Shown here piece by piece: positions 1 to 8,161 of a stretch of 64,000 nucleotides of DNA. A program made the position numbers and the translations under genes. The notes beneath the pieces were generated by a model. It was not told the DNA's origin, searched no databases, and was given only the letters and a program-made list of their open reading frames with translations. The stretch is from assembly GCF_050717515.1 (NCBI RefSeq), contig NZ_JBOITL010000038.1:1-64000 (forward strand), written 5' to 3'. Position 1 is the stretch's first letter; each line of letters starts with the position of its first letter. This DNA comes from Clostridium_AD sp050717515 (GTDB lineage: Bacteria > Bacillota > Clostridia > Clostridiales > Clostridiaceae).

Positions 1-155
1 TATTTACATTACCCCAGTATTAGTATTGCCCAAAAAATAAAAAATTAGTACAGGAGTAAATTCCCATACTAATTTCTAGTTAGATATACACTTCTAAAGT
101 CATTTACACAAATCTATAAACATTCTCAAAGCCTGCTATATCAACGTTTATGTTT

Positions 156-192
156 TGGTGACTCCTAGAGGAATTGAACCCCTGAGTCGTTA
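156..192 (-). repeat. tRNA 3'-end fragment (attachment-site scar), copy 1
   Basis: On the minus strand this reads as a T-arm (AGGGG-loop-CCTCT) followed by an acceptor 3' half AGGAGTC and ACCA. There is no D-arm, anticodon arm or 5' acceptor half upstream, so it is a fragment and not a tRNA gene. The same ~36 nt recur at 44284, 51689 and 60630; this copy has one mismatch in the T-stem. Part of a terminator-like arm (AAAGCCTGCTAT) lies beside it at 128-139. The acceptor sequence would pair with GACTCCT, compatible with a clostridial tRNA-Lys type, but the identity is inference. Confidence 0.7.
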
Positions 193-206
193 ATTTGCCT
201 TTATGT

Positions 207-1040
207 TTATGAGTAATCCTCACCAAAACGACTTGCATTCTTTAGCACCTCTTTAACTACTTTTGCTACTTGTTCATACTTCGTATTACCAACAAGTCTA
301 AAGTATAAGCCTTTTAAGAAAAGAGTTACATTAAATTCAATAAATAAATAATCAGGAACTATACCTGTTTTTTCTATGTTACCAACGCTTCTGATCCATT
401 CTTCAATTTCTCCTACAGGAATTATATCTCTTTCCAAAACCTCCTTAACAGCCGATATCATACGTTCATCCTCGTTATTAATATATCCGTAGTAATTCAC
501 CTTAATTTTTTTATATATTGAATCTAATATCTCTTTTAGTCCTTCATATCCTATTACTTGACATTGTGCAAGTTCCATCAGGGCATCAGCACCGTGGGCA
601 GCCCCATGAGCCCAGCTTTTACCTTCTACAAAGCCTCTTACATCCCTGTCCTCATTATAAAATTTCAAAACTGTATTAAAAGCTTTTAAAATATCACTAT
701 CAGATAAAAGCTTCCTGTGCTTATAGATGATACATGCAGCCACTTCAACGGAAAAAGTCCTGCCAAAAACCGTATCATTAATTTCTCCCAATCCATTTAA
801 AATATGTTTTTCGTCTAATGCTATCACAAATATATCATGTGCTTCTTCAAATGTCACAACATCCGTCATTATCCATTCTACAAGAACACCAAAGACCAAG
901 TCATTACGCAACTCACCATCAATATCTCCTATATAATCCATCAACTCTAAGGATAATTTATATGGGTTCACACCCTCTGGTACTGCATATTTGTTATCTT
1001 TTATACTTCTTAATAATGTCTTTAACGCTTGCTTTTCCAT
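207..1040 (-). CDS. DUF2785 domain-containing protein
   Basis: This 277-residue soluble, helical protein carries the motif KSWAHGAAHGADAL near residue 140, which is the hallmark of the DUF2785 family. The rest has the alternating helix pattern of that family. No signal peptide or membrane segment is visible. The start is ATG, with GGGAAAGG just upstream. The biochemical function of DUF2785 is unknown. It stands alone on the minus strand directly downstream of the tRNA scar, so it is the last gene of the 44-kb segment between scar copies 1 and 2. It is probably cargo, not part of an integration machinery. Confidence 0.7.
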   Translation of the reverse strand: MEKQALKTLLRSIKDNKYAVPEGVNPYKLSLELMDYIGDIDGELRNDLVFGVLVEWIMTDVVTFEEAHDIFVIALDEKHILNGLGEINDTVFGRTFSVEVAACIIYKHRKLLSDSDILKAFNTVLKFYNEDRDVRGFVEGKSWAHGAAHGADALMELAQCQVIGYEGLKEILDSIYKKIKVNYYGYINNEDERMISAVKEVLERDIIPVGEIEEWIRSVGNIEKTGIVPDYLFIEFNVTLFLKGLYFRLVGNTKYEQVAKVVKEVLKNASRFGEDYS

Positions 1041-1278
1041 ACCTTTCCCCCATCTCTCTATATTTTTTTGAGTTTACTTCTCCTACCATAGCTTACTATC
1101 TCTTTTCCCAAAAGTCTTTATTATACATATTTCATTTTCACTGCACTCATCAATTAAATATTCATTTTTTCGACTGCACGCGACCTCTGTTTAAATGATA
1201 TCAGTACGTATATTAGTACAGCAACCTCAAACATTTTTCTGAATTAAAAATGCACCATTTATAGAATCCAACTACTTT

Positions 1279-1977
1279 TTATTTTAAAGATATACTTAAC
1301 TTTTTGATAAGCTCTTCAACAAATTTTATAGAATTTAATGCTGCCATTTCTATGTTGCTTTCAAATGTTTTTGAAGCGTTTTCATCTGCATCATCTGACA
1401 TTGAACGAATAACTATAAAAGGGATATTATTTACATAACATGTATGAGCAACACTAGCACTTTCCATATCTACACATAGCGGATTAAAATGTTCTATTAA
1501 ACTTTCCCTTTCATTATGCGTAATAAATGATTCGCCAGTAATAATTCTTCCAATGTGGCATTTGCTTGGAATCGATAAGGAGTTAGCAATATTTTCACAT
1601 AACTCTAACAGTTCAACATCTGGTTTGATATATATATCTTCCATCCATGGATGATATTCTGTTAAGATTTCATGTGCAACATCATGATATGCAACCTCAC
1701 TTGAAATAACTATATCTCCAATCTCAAGTTGTCTATTTAATGCACCTGCAACTCCTGTTAGTAAAATATGCGTAACCTCAAATTTATTGATTAGAATTTG
1801 TGTAGCAATAGCAGCATTAACTTTACATACTCCACAAACTACTGATACTACCTCAATTCCTTCATAATCTCCTGAATAAAACTTTAACATAGCATGTTCA
1901 CTAAACTTTACATTTGATATTTTACCTATAAAAGGCATTATTTCTCTTTCAGTAGGTCCTATTACCCCTATTCTCAT
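1279..1977 (-). CDS. mtnN: 5'-methylthioadenosine/S-adenosylhomocysteine nucleosidase
   Basis: This 232-residue enzyme would cleave methylthioadenosine and S-adenosylhomocysteine to adenine plus the thioribose sugar, in the cytosolic methionine/SAM salvage route. The N-terminal MRIGVIGPTEREI holds Glu12, VDMESA holds Glu172 and RSMSDDAD holds Asp195; these correspond to the catalytic Glu12, Glu174 and Asp197 known from the E. coli enzyme. TGVAGAL is the phosphorylase-superfamily glycine loop. Length is normal for the family. I choose the ATG at 1977 over a GTG one codon earlier because AGGGGG sits 8 nt upstream of the ATG. It is monocistronic, and may be a second copy added to a housekeeping gene elsewhere. 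Confidence 0.9.
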   Translation of the reverse strand: MRIGVIGPTEREIMPFIGKISNVKFSEHAMLKFYSGDYEGIEVVSVVCGVCKVNAAIATQILINKFEVTHILLTGVAGALNRQLEIGDIVISSEVAYHDVAHEILTEYHPWMEDIYIKPDVELLELCENIANSLSIPSKCHIGRIITGESFITHNERESLIEHFNPLCVDMESASVAHTCYVNNIPFIVIRSMSDDADENASKTFESNIEMAALNSIKFVEELIKKLSISLK

Positions 1978-2004
1978 CACTTTATCCCCCTATTATTTCG
2001 CAAT

Positions 2005-2090
2005 TAATTAATTCCAATTATAGATATAACCAGTCCCGTTTATCTATATCTTTAGTAATTCTTACAGTTGTTTATGACGAACTCCATGAA
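2005..2090. repeat. Intergenic repeat R4, partial copy
   Basis: This stretch matches a dispersed family with the consensus run TTACAGTTGTTTATGACGAA. Other copies lie at 3720, 40862, 42945 and 60880. The preceding segment (ATAGATATAACC ... TCTATATC) is shared with the copies at 26750 and 40880. No reading frame is conserved across copies. It fills the 254-nt gap between mtnN and a GNAT gene. Confidence 0.55.
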
Positions 2091-2231
2091 ATATACGTCA
2101 CAACTAAATATTAAATTCTGTTCTATTACCTCTATAAATCGAAATTTTATTTGCTCACGAAAGTTTAAAATTGTTCATTATAAGTTAATTTTATCTATCC
2201 TACAAATATTATTAATCTAACTTATTGAGGA

Positions 2232-2744
2232 TTATTCTAAATCAAGTCTATACGTATACTCATCATATATAATATCAGTACCACGTTTTTTAAAGGTACC
2301 TTCCTTTTCAATATAAAAGTTAAGTTTTTTTAATACTGCATTTGAACCTATATTTTCTTGTGCCACAGGAGCAGTTACTTTTTTTGCCCCATTAATATGG
2401 CAAAAATCAATTAGTGCTTTTATCATTTCTGTAGCGTATCCTTGAACCCAATAGTTTTTATGAATGGCATACCCTATATCCCAATGCTCTTTGTCTTCAC
2501 TTGGAGCAGTACTGCATGTTCCAATGTAATTTCCAGTTTCCTTTGAAACTGCAACAAAATAATAGCATCCATTATAAATTTCTACATTCTCTTTCCATTT
2601 TAAATAGTTATCTTTTGCTTTTTCACGAGGTGGGTCTGATAAATATTTACCCATTTCATCATCCAACCATATATCCAAACAAAAGTCAGCCTCTTCTTTC
2701 TTAGTGCTTTTAATAATTAATCGATTTGTTTCTAAATTTTTCAT
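2232..2744 (-). CDS. GNAT family N-acetyltransferase (RimJ/RimL type)
   Basis: A 170-residue acetyltransferase beginning MKNLETNRLIIKSTKKEE, the N-terminal pattern of the RimJ/RimL branch, which acetylates amino groups of proteins or small molecules using acetyl-CoA. Motif A is recognisable as HKNYWVQGYATEMIKALI. Open frame extends 56 codons further upstream into the neighbouring gene, but AAGGGGAA lies about 10 nt before the ATG at 2744, so I take that start. The substrate cannot be deduced. It follows another GNAT gene (2821-3354) in the same direction, but the two are not closely related in sequence. Confidence 0.8.
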   Translation of the reverse strand: MKNLETNRLIIKSTKKEEADFCLDIWLDDEMGKYLSDPPREKAKDNYLKWKENVEIYNGCYYFVAVSKETGNYIGTCSTAPSEDKEHWDIGYAIHKNYWVQGYATEMIKALIDFCHINGAKKVTAPVAQENIGSNAVLKKLNFYIEKEGTFKKRGTDIIYDEYTYRLDLE

Positions 2745-2820
2745 TTTTATACTATTCCCCTTACATATTAAAATTTTAATGGTTCGCTTTTTTCTACCAT
2801 CGCACCGCAGTTTAAGATTA

Positions 2821-3354
2821 TTACGAAAGCTTCTTATATAATTTGTAATAATTAAATTTGCACATTTCACCACAATATTGAGCCATCTTAGTATCCATAT
2901 TTTGAAAACCAAGCTTTTTAATTACAGTATTAGAAGAAGTGTTATCTGGCTTAACAATAGCAACTAATTCTTTCAACTCAGTATTTTTAAAAACCCACTT
3001 AATTAATGCTTTAGCCGCCTCAGTACCGTAACCTTTGCCTTGATAGTTATCTGAAACACTATATGAAATCTCAACTTCATTGTCTACCATAGCTTGTGCA
3101 TGAACTCCCACAAAGCCAATACATTTATGCTCATCCTTATGCTCAATTGCTAACATTATAAATGGTTCAATAATATCAAACCGTTTATTTATCCATTGTA
3201 TCCAATCAAGTGCCTCTGTCTCATCATGCATAACCATATCAGCCATCCAATAGGACACCTTTGGCTGCTGACTATAATAAGCTGCATCCTTTACATCAGA
3301 TGGTGAAAAAGGTCTGATAATTAGATTATCTGTTTCAATATTAATATTTATCAT
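2821..3354 (-). CDS. GNAT family N-acetyltransferase
   Basis: This 177-residue protein has the RimJ/RimL-like N-terminus ETDNLIIRPFSPSDV and the acetyl-CoA loop NYQGKGYGTEAAKALI (Q/R-x-x-G-x-G type) at about residues 105-120, then the C-terminal NTVIKKLGFQ segment typical of motif B. GGAGG stands 8 nt before the ATG. Length is normal and the gene looks intact. The next gene downstream is a second GNAT 76 nt away, so the two may be co-transcribed. Substrate unknown. Confidence 0.85.
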   Translation of the reverse strand: MININIETDNLIIRPFSPSDVKDAAYYSQQPKVSYWMADMVMHDETEALDWIQWINKRFDIIEPFIMLAIEHKDEHKCIGFVGVHAQAMVDNEVEISYSVSDNYQGKGYGTEAAKALIKWVFKNTELKELVAIVKPDNTSSNTVIKKLGFQNMDTKMAQYCGEMCKFNYYKLYKKLS

Positions 3355-3410
3355 TTTTAAAACCTCCTCTATATATCTTAAAATATTCTTTCATCGCAAA
3401 ATTTAGCAAG

Positions 3411-3470
3411 TTAGACATAACTCTCTAACTGATAAATGTCCTCCGATATCGCTGATATGCTCTACGCCTA
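3411..3470. repeat. Intergenic repeat R3 (palindrome-bearing left half)
   Basis: The segment GACATAACTCTCTAACTGA followed by AAATGTC-CTCCGATATCGCTGATATG recurs with small changes at 27385 and 46310. It contains an imperfect palindrome (GATATcgcTGATATg; in the other copies TCAGATATATCTGA). The opening GACATAAC-n5-AACTG is the inverse complement of the R4 ending CAGTT-n-GTTATGAC at 3735-3757, so R3 and R4 may be the two ends of one large palindromic site. Confidence 0.5.
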
Positions 3471-3489
3471 TCCAGTTTTACACTTTTTT

Positions 3490-3580
3490 TTGATACCGAT
3501 AGGTGAGCCAACGTATTACCACCAAAGGTGGCAGTCAGAGTCACCTTTCCACCGGTTCACACCGTACGTGATACTTATTA
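3490..3580 (-). mobile_element. Group II intron RNA-domain remnant
   Basis: Read on the minus strand this contains CGTACGGTGTGAACCGGTGG followed by AAGGTGACTCTGACTGCCAC and a GTTGGCTCACC run. CGTACGGTGTGA is the familiar hairpin sequence found just upstream of the reverse transcriptase ORF in bacterial group II introns. No reverse transcriptase reading frame and no intron 5' or 3' boundary (GUGYG start or domain V) can be found nearby, so it is a scrap. It sits between R3 and R4 repeat halves. Recognition is from memory of the motif only. Confidence 0.45.
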
Positions 3581-3719
3581 TCATCACAGATAACATTTTC
3601 CGCAACTTCACCGAGCTTCACACATCAAACATGATATTGTTCGGGCACGTCGGAGTATTAGAAATCTTGTAACCCCTCACACCTGGTCAAACAGGTACTT
3701 CCCTTTATAGCCACAGCCT

Positions 3720-3765
3720 GCACAAACAATCTAATAACTCTTACAGTTGGTTATGACGAACTATA
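3720..3765. repeat. Intergenic repeat R4
   Basis: Contains ACAATCTAATAACTCTTACA then GTTGGTTATGACGAAC, almost identical to the copy at 43020-43065. It lies 250 nt after R3, with the group II intron scrap between them. Confidence 0.55.
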
Positions 3766-3867
3766 TTTGGAGTGCGACGTAAAAAATGCCGTAAATTCAG
3801 TTATGAATAATACGACATTTTAATGGATTATTCGGTTTTAATAGTTGTGACGTTTTATTTTAGAAGA

Positions 3868-4239
3868 TTACGTCTTAACCTTTATTTTTACTTTTCTACA
3901 AATAAGTTGCAAAAATGAAATCAAAGTAATAGCAAAACCTATAATACTAACCACCGTATCATATTTGTGATAGCTATATGTTAATGCCTGTTGCATAGAC
4001 ATAAGCCATAGAAACAATGGTATTAACAACAAATTCGTATTCATTAGTATATATATAGTTTTTCTTATATAAAAACTATATATTATTAGAAATAAAACTA
4101 ACAGACAGGATATTACTACACTATTCGTATAAGATAATTCAACAGGTATATCACTTGTAACTACCATTTTATATACCCATATTATTAGTATGAACGCACT
4201 TACACCTAAGCCAATAAAAATATCCTTTATTTTGTTCAT
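3868..4239 (-). CDS. Small four-helix membrane protein, unknown function
   Basis: This 123-residue protein has about four hydrophobic segments (roughly residues 10-28, 40-58, 64-82 and 95-112) and a short basic C-terminal tail (RKVKIKVKT). It is therefore probably an integral membrane protein. No family is recognised. The ATG start is preceded by AGAGAGGGGTG. It is a single-gene unit between repeats, like the similar-sized membrane protein at 14313, with which it shares no clear sequence similarity. Confidence 0.6.
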   Translation of the reverse strand: MNKIKDIFIGLGVSAFILIIWVYKMVVTSDIPVELSYTNSVVISCLLVLFLIIYSFYIRKTIYILMNTNLLLIPLFLWLMSMQQALTYSYHKYDTVVSIIGFAITLISFLQLICRKVKIKVKT

Positions 4240-4319
4240 GCTTTTTAAACACCCCTCTCTTTCCCATATTATTAATTATTTTAGAGATAATGAACGATAA
4301 AGTACCACTGTGAGGCACT

Positions 4320-4570
4320 TTTATACAACTTCGACCTAACTCTATAGAAATTATAGCATATTATACATAATTTAGAATCATTATATTCCTATAATAGTTA
4401 ATATTTTCATTTTAGAACACCGTATTATTCAATTATCAATGAGCGCTGTTCGTACTTTCAATTTCAATAGTTATGTCGCCCCTTTTTCAAAGTTCGACAT
4501 ATACCCGTTATTCTTTAACAGTCAGATATCTTTATAAAACATGTCTAGCTAACTACGGTATTCCACACAC
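4320..4570. repeat. Long intergenic repeat R5, copy 1
   Basis: This non-coding stretch has long matches with 43745-43975, for example CAGTCAGATATCTTTATAAA, AACATGTCTAG and AAGTTCGACATATACCC in the same order. In both places it is followed directly by the R1 terminator repeat. Nothing in it translates to a convincing protein. Confidence 0.6.
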
Positions 4571-4589
4571 TTATCGATTGTGTCACTTT

Positions 4590-4870
4590 TTGGGGACTAC
4601 ATATTATAGACATAATACTCATAAATACTTCTAAAATATTCTACTAACAATCTTTCTGCATCCTTCTATCATATTCCTTCTAAATTTGTATAATAAATCA
4701 AAATAACTCGTTATTTACTAAACAATCCCTCTTAACTTTCCTTTAATATTATGAAACAACAAAAAAACACCGATACCTAACCGATGTTTTTTTGTCCAAG
4801 CAAATCTATTTAACAAATAACCTTAATTTTTTTAATGAAAGATTTTAATGACAAGATGTTCAAACGCTTA
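4590..4870. repeat. Dispersed terminator repeat R1, copy A
   Basis: A block of about 250 nt with ordered shared strings: ATACTCATAAATACTTCTAA, CTTCTATCATATTCCTTCTA, AACTCGTTATTTACTAAACA, and a hairpin (4767-4787) of type ACACCGA-loop-CCGATGT followed on the minus strand by a U-rich run. Six other copies lie at 18700, 27455, 43976, 51018, 59920 and 61791. The hairpin works best as a minus-strand terminator. To its right (about 4890-5035, minus strand) is a decayed frame reading LAHNFIGEPINQADSSVK, which I do not recognise. Confidence 0.7.
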
Positions 4871-5081
4871 CCATTTATGCAGGTGTCTATTCTATATGTA
4901 TCAGTTTAAAACACGCATTCAAATATATTGTTATTCCTAACGCTTTAAAAATCTTTACACTCGAATCAGCTTGATTTATAGGCTCACCTATAAAATTATG
5001 TGCAAGTACTCTGTACTTAACTTAAGTCAGTATCAATTATAATTTTCCAGATGTATAAACTTGTGAAAACACTTCATAAAT

Positions 5082-5116
5082 TAAAGCTTAAAATTATTTT
5101 ACAATTCTAAGCTTTA
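5082..5116 (-). terminator. Rho-independent terminator of the permease operon
   Basis: TAAAGCTTA and TAAGCTTTA form a 9-bp stem around a 17-nt loop, followed on the minus strand by a T-rich stretch. It lies 21 nt after the stop of the permease-ferredoxin gene. Confidence 0.55.
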
Positions 5117-5136
5117 TTATTATTTATTTAATATAA

Positions 5137-5865
5137 TTATTTGTATCTAATAGCTTTAGCCGGACATTTATCTATCACTACCTTAATGTTTTCATTTTCC
5201 TCTGACTTAGCTACATTCTTAATAACCTTTGCTTTTTTATTTATAATAATAAAGTTATCAGGTGATATTTTTGTACATAATCCACATCCAATACAATATT
5301 GCTCATTTACATTAAGCACAAGTTCTTCTTCATTAGTCAAAGTATACTTCATTGGTATATCTTCCTTTTTTACTAACCTTGAAGTGATATAAGCCATAAT
5401 GAAAATTGAGAGAGTAGTCAAAACCCATCTTATAGCCATGAATTTAGGGCCCAAAAATTTTGCTTCATTAGCAAGCATCGGTATTTTAATTACTGCCCAG
5501 GTACTAAGCATAATTACAATATTTGAAACACTTGCGCCCTTTTTCAAAAGCATTTTGCACACTGGAAATGCTGCATATATAGGCCCTGCGGAAAAACTTC
5601 CAAGTAAGAAAGAAAATACAGAGCCTTTAAAACCTGAACCTTCACCTAAAGCCTTTTCTATGGATTTTTTAGGAACCCATGCTTCAATAAGGGAAGTTAG
5701 TAGCAATATAACTGGCATAATTATAAGCATTTCTTTTATATAATATAAGCTATTATTTAAAGACTGAACAGCTTTAATTGGCATTAGAATTCCTAGCACT
5801 ATATAAGTTGTAATTACCAAAGTTAAAAACATATTATTTTTTATTTTCACTCTAATGGCGTTCAC
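5137..5865 (-). CDS. Permease half (ArsP/DUF318 type) fused to a C-terminal ferredoxin domain
   Basis: Residues 1-175 hold about five hydrophobic helices with the conserved LLGSFSAGPIYAAFPVCKML segment of the permease family PF03773, the family of ArsP and related organic-arsenical or metal permeases. Residues about 185-242 form a ferredoxin module: CIGCGLC, later DKCPAKAI, enough for one [4Fe-4S] cluster. The gene starts with GTG overlapping the TGA of the upstream permease half (ATGTGA), with GGGGGTGAT before it, which implies translational coupling. Together the two proteins would make one complete permease. A cytoplasmic cluster suggests redox-coupled transport or sensing, but that is inference. 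A homologous pair without ferredoxin lies at 20247-21260. Confidence 0.75.
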   Translation of the reverse strand: MNAIRVKIKNNMFLTLVITTYIVLGILMPIKAVQSLNNSLYYIKEMLIIMPVILLLTSLIEAWVPKKSIEKALGEGSGFKGSVFSFLLGSFSAGPIYAAFPVCKMLLKKGASVSNIVIMLSTWAVIKIPMLANEAKFLGPKFMAIRWVLTTLSIFIMAYITSRLVKKEDIPMKYTLTNEEELVLNVNEQYCIGCGLCTKISPDNFIIINKKAKVIKNVAKSEENENIKVVIDKCPAKAIRYK

Positions 5866-6344
5866 ATTATCACCCCCATTAATAGTGCAATTATAATGGC
5901 AAATATAAAGCTTAAAGAGTTCCTTGCTATAGTAAACCTTAAACCAAATTCTCTTTTTTCAAGAGGAAAAGTAACTATCCCTACCATAGTAAGCGTTGTT
6001 AAAAATGCAACCACTAGAACTATATTAGCTCCAGCATTTACAAGAGACCCTACCAATGGAAAAGCAACAAAAGCAGGTATTAAAGTTATACTTCCTACAA
6101 AAGCCGAAACAATTGTAGATATTATAGTATTGGATTGACCCATATATTGTTTTATCGTATCTGGAGGAATAAACGTTAATATTAACCCGATAAGAAAGAG
6201 TATAGCAGTTATCTCACCTATCATATTTTTCATCATTCCACTTGACATCTTAATAGAATTTAATGTTCTCTTCTTATCTTTAATTATTGACCAAACAAAC
6301 CATGTTCCAGTAATAATCCAAAGTATAATCGTGAATATATCCAT
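5862..6344 (-). CDS. Permease half (ArsP/DUF318 type), N-terminal partner
   Basis: This 160-residue membrane protein has about four helices and the conserved run SITLIPAFVAFPLVGSLVNAG, and belongs to the PF03773 permease family. It is half the usual ~320-residue length; the other half is the next gene, with a 4-nt overlap. The cupin gene lies one nucleotide upstream, so cupin, permease half 1 and permease half 2 are one operon. Its closest relative in the window is 20784-21260 (LIPGFVAFPTAAMLLQNGAG). Substrate unknown; the family includes metalloid and organoarsenical exporters. Confidence 0.75.
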   Translation of the reverse strand: MDIFTIILWIITGTWFVWSIIKDKKRTLNSIKMSSGMMKNMIGEITAILFLIGLILTFIPPDTIKQYMGQSNTIISTIVSAFVGSITLIPAFVAFPLVGSLVNAGANIVLVVAFLTTLTMVGIVTFPLEKREFGLRFTIARNSLSFIFAIIIALLMGVIM

Positions 6345-6345
6345 C

Positions 6346-6672
6346 CTATATGCCTACAAAGTTTTTAGGATTTGGTGCTTTTATTACGAATAGCTCAAGA
6401 ATTTCATCGTTTAAATTATTTATATTCATTTTTATATTATATGGTATATTTATTATATTTCCCTGTGAATATTTTTTTTCATCCTGTTCTCCCAATTTTA
6501 TTGTTAATATGCCTTTTACTATAACCATGTACACATTTGAATTAGAAAAGTGTTCCGGAAGTCCTGTTCCTTTAATGAATGTCATATGATTTAATAGCAA
6601 ATTATCATCATCGATAATTTTCGAAATGCACTTTTCATTAGAATTTTTAAATTTATAATTTTTTTCTATCAT
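6346..6672 (-). CDS. Cupin-like small protein
   Basis: This 108-residue protein has an all-beta profile with the cupin-like stretch LPEHFSNSNVYMVIVKG (a single-His motif 1) and LGEQDEKKYSQGNIINIP (motif 2 spacing). Metal-binding His residues are mostly missing, so it may bind a small ligand and not act as an enzyme. The ATG at 6672 follows AAAGGGG at 8 nt; a TTG six codons upstream would overlap that Shine-Dalgarno sequence and is rejected. As first gene of the permease operon and divergent from a Crp-family regulator, it may be a ligand-sensing accessory; that is inference. Confidence 0.6.
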   Translation of the reverse strand: MIEKNYKFKNSNEKCISKIIDDDNLLLNHMTFIKGTGLPEHFSNSNVYMVIVKGILTIKLGEQDEKKYSQGNIINIPYNIKMNINNLNDEILELFVIKAPNPKNFVGI

Positions 6673-6716
6673 AATAATGTCCCCTTTCAAAATATCTCTA
6701 CTTGTATTATAATTTA

Positions 6717-6747
6717 AACTGAATTATAAATCAGTTACCATGGTTAC
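6717..6747. promoter_or_regulatory. Two palindromes in the divergent promoter region
   Basis: AACTGA-n8-TCAGTT (6717-6736) is a perfect 6-bp dyad, and AGTTACCATGGTTACT (6732-6747) is palindromic except for one symmetric mismatch. They lie between the cupin operon start and the Crp-type regulator gene. This is the expected place for an operator of that regulator, but no site is known to me for it. Confidence 0.45.
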
Positions 6748-6771
6748 TAATTTTAAAAAAGGAGAAAATTA

Positions 6772-7449
6772 ATGTATGCTTATATACCTTTAATTAAAAA
6801 CATTGATTTATTTAAAGACCTTTCTTTTGAAGATCTAGATTATTTATTTACCAAAGATTTATATGAAATTACAAGCTATAAAAAAAATTCCGTAATATAT
6901 TTTCAAAACGAAAAGTGTACAAGATTTGACATAATTTTAAAGGGTACTGTATTAGTTCAAGAAATTGATTCAAAAGGAAATGTATTAACTATTAGTGATT
7001 TTACAGTTGGTGAAGTTTTAGGTGGAAATTTGCTTTTTTCATATAGAAATTTATATCCTATGACAATTCTTGCAAAATCTGATGCTACTATTATTCATAT
7101 AAAGAAAGATTTAATTTTAAAGCTTTGCCAAACTAATGTTATTTTTTTAAATAATTTTCTTAAATCAATATCAGACAAAACTTTAATATTAACAGATAAA
7201 ATCAAATCATTATCTATGAAAACTATAAGAGAATGTATAATTGATTTTTTAATTTATGAAAGCTTCTCGCAAAACAGTAGGATAATTAAATTAGACTACA
7301 CAAAAAAAGAACTAGCTGAAAAGTTTGGAATTCAAAGGTCGTCTCTTTCTCGTGAATTAAACAAAATGCGAAAGGACGGGTTAATAGAATATGATGCTCG
7401 CTCAATAACAATAATTGATATTAGTTCATTAACCTATTCTCATTTGTAG
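6772..7449 (+). CDS. Crp/Fnr family transcriptional regulator
   Basis: A 225-residue regulator: residues about 10-125 form a cNMP-binding-type beta barrel (GTVLVQEIDSKGNVLTISDF then GEVLGGNLLF) and residues about 145-215 a Crp-type winged helix with recognition helix KKELAEKFGIQRSSLSRELN. No cysteine cluster is present, so it is not an iron-sulfur Fnr. AAAGGAG lies 8 nt before the ATG. Its divergent arrangement with the cupin-permease operon suggests it controls that operon. The effector is unknown. It is one of only a few plus-strand genes in the window. Confidence 0.85.
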   Translation: MYAYIPLIKNIDLFKDLSFEDLDYLFTKDLYEITSYKKNSVIYFQNEKCTRFDIILKGTVLVQEIDSKGNVLTISDFTVGEVLGGNLLFSYRNLYPMTILAKSDATIIHIKKDLILKLCQTNVIFLNNFLKSISDKTLILTDKIKSLSMKTIRECIIDFLIYESFSQNSRIIKLDYTKKELAEKFGIQRSSLSRELNKMRKDGLIEYDARSITIIDISSLTYSHL

Positions 7450-7734
7450 ATATTGTATTATATTATTTTTACCTTTCACAAAAATATATTCCCATTTTTT
7501 ATTGTGGGGACTTTTGCATACCCACTTGTTTGGTGTACCATACTTTTACATTAATTGGAGGAGCAATCCCAAATAATTTCATTCATTCTAATAATATTCA
7601 TTATATTTTCTCCTTTATATTTTATTATTGGTGTTAATAATTATTACTCTATAGTTATTGCACTAACTGGTCACTCCTGCTCTGCATCTTTATCTTGTTA
7701 GTAACATTCTATCCCTTTAGACCTATTTAAAATG

Positions 7735-7746
7735 TGATTTAAATCA
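7735..7746. promoter_or_regulatory. Fnr-type palindrome
   Basis: TGATTTAAATCA is a perfect 12-bp palindrome matching the TGAT-N4-ATCA core of Fnr/HcpR sites. It lies just downstream (minus strand) of a decayed gene fragment. A similar box occurs at 13106. No intact promoter target is evident here. The remaining part of this gap, 7450-7730, holds nothing I can support. Confidence 0.4.
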
Positions 7747-7755
7747 AATTAAACA

Positions 7756-7902
7756 CTAGATTAATTTTTTACTATAGGCGTTTAGTTGTCTTTCCGTTTC
7801 TTCCATTTGTCTATCCACAATACTTGCCTTTTCTATATGGCCTATTATGCTTTCAGATGTTATTTTTAATATTCCGTCAACATCTACTATTTCTTTATTC
7901 AT
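7756..7902 (-). pseudogene. Possible C-terminal fragment of a methyl-accepting chemotaxis protein
   Basis: The 48-codon frame starts MNKEIVDVDGILKITSESI and ends with a heptad-like helix (ASIVDRQMEETERQLNAYSK), resembling the extreme C-terminus of a chemoreceptor signalling helix. There is no Shine-Dalgarno sequence and the frame reads open a few codons upstream of the ATG before it is lost. I take it as a remnant. It could also be a small helical protein. Confidence 0.3.
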
Positions 7903-8037
7903 GTTTTCAATGTGGCACTTTATCAAACTATAGACTATGTTACTTTAGTATTTAATTGATGCAGACACAGTATATTTTATATAGTCTTAAATATAATATA
8001 AATAATGTTTATTTATATTATAACTATTTTTACGTAA

Positions 8038-8065
8038 AAATACGGTAACATGTGTTACCGTATTT
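8038..8065 (-). terminator. Perfect-palindrome terminator after the ferredoxin gene
   Basis: AAATACGGTAACA and its exact complement form a 13-bp stem with a 2-nt loop, followed by TTTTT on the minus strand and TTT on the plus strand. It is 97 nt downstream of the ferredoxin stop. A stem this perfect could also be an operator. Confidence 0.6.
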
Positions 8066-8161
8066 AAACTTCATTCATCGGACCTCCTCCTTGACTTTCA
8101 ATATGATTTTCTTTTAACAACACAAGGCCGCAGTTTATTACACTTTTTATCTATATTATTA

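Noticed and set aside
7450..7730. Membrane-protein-like plus-strand translation after the Crp regulator
   Set aside because: Hydrophobic stretches arise from T-rich DNA; frames are interrupted and no start signal is present.
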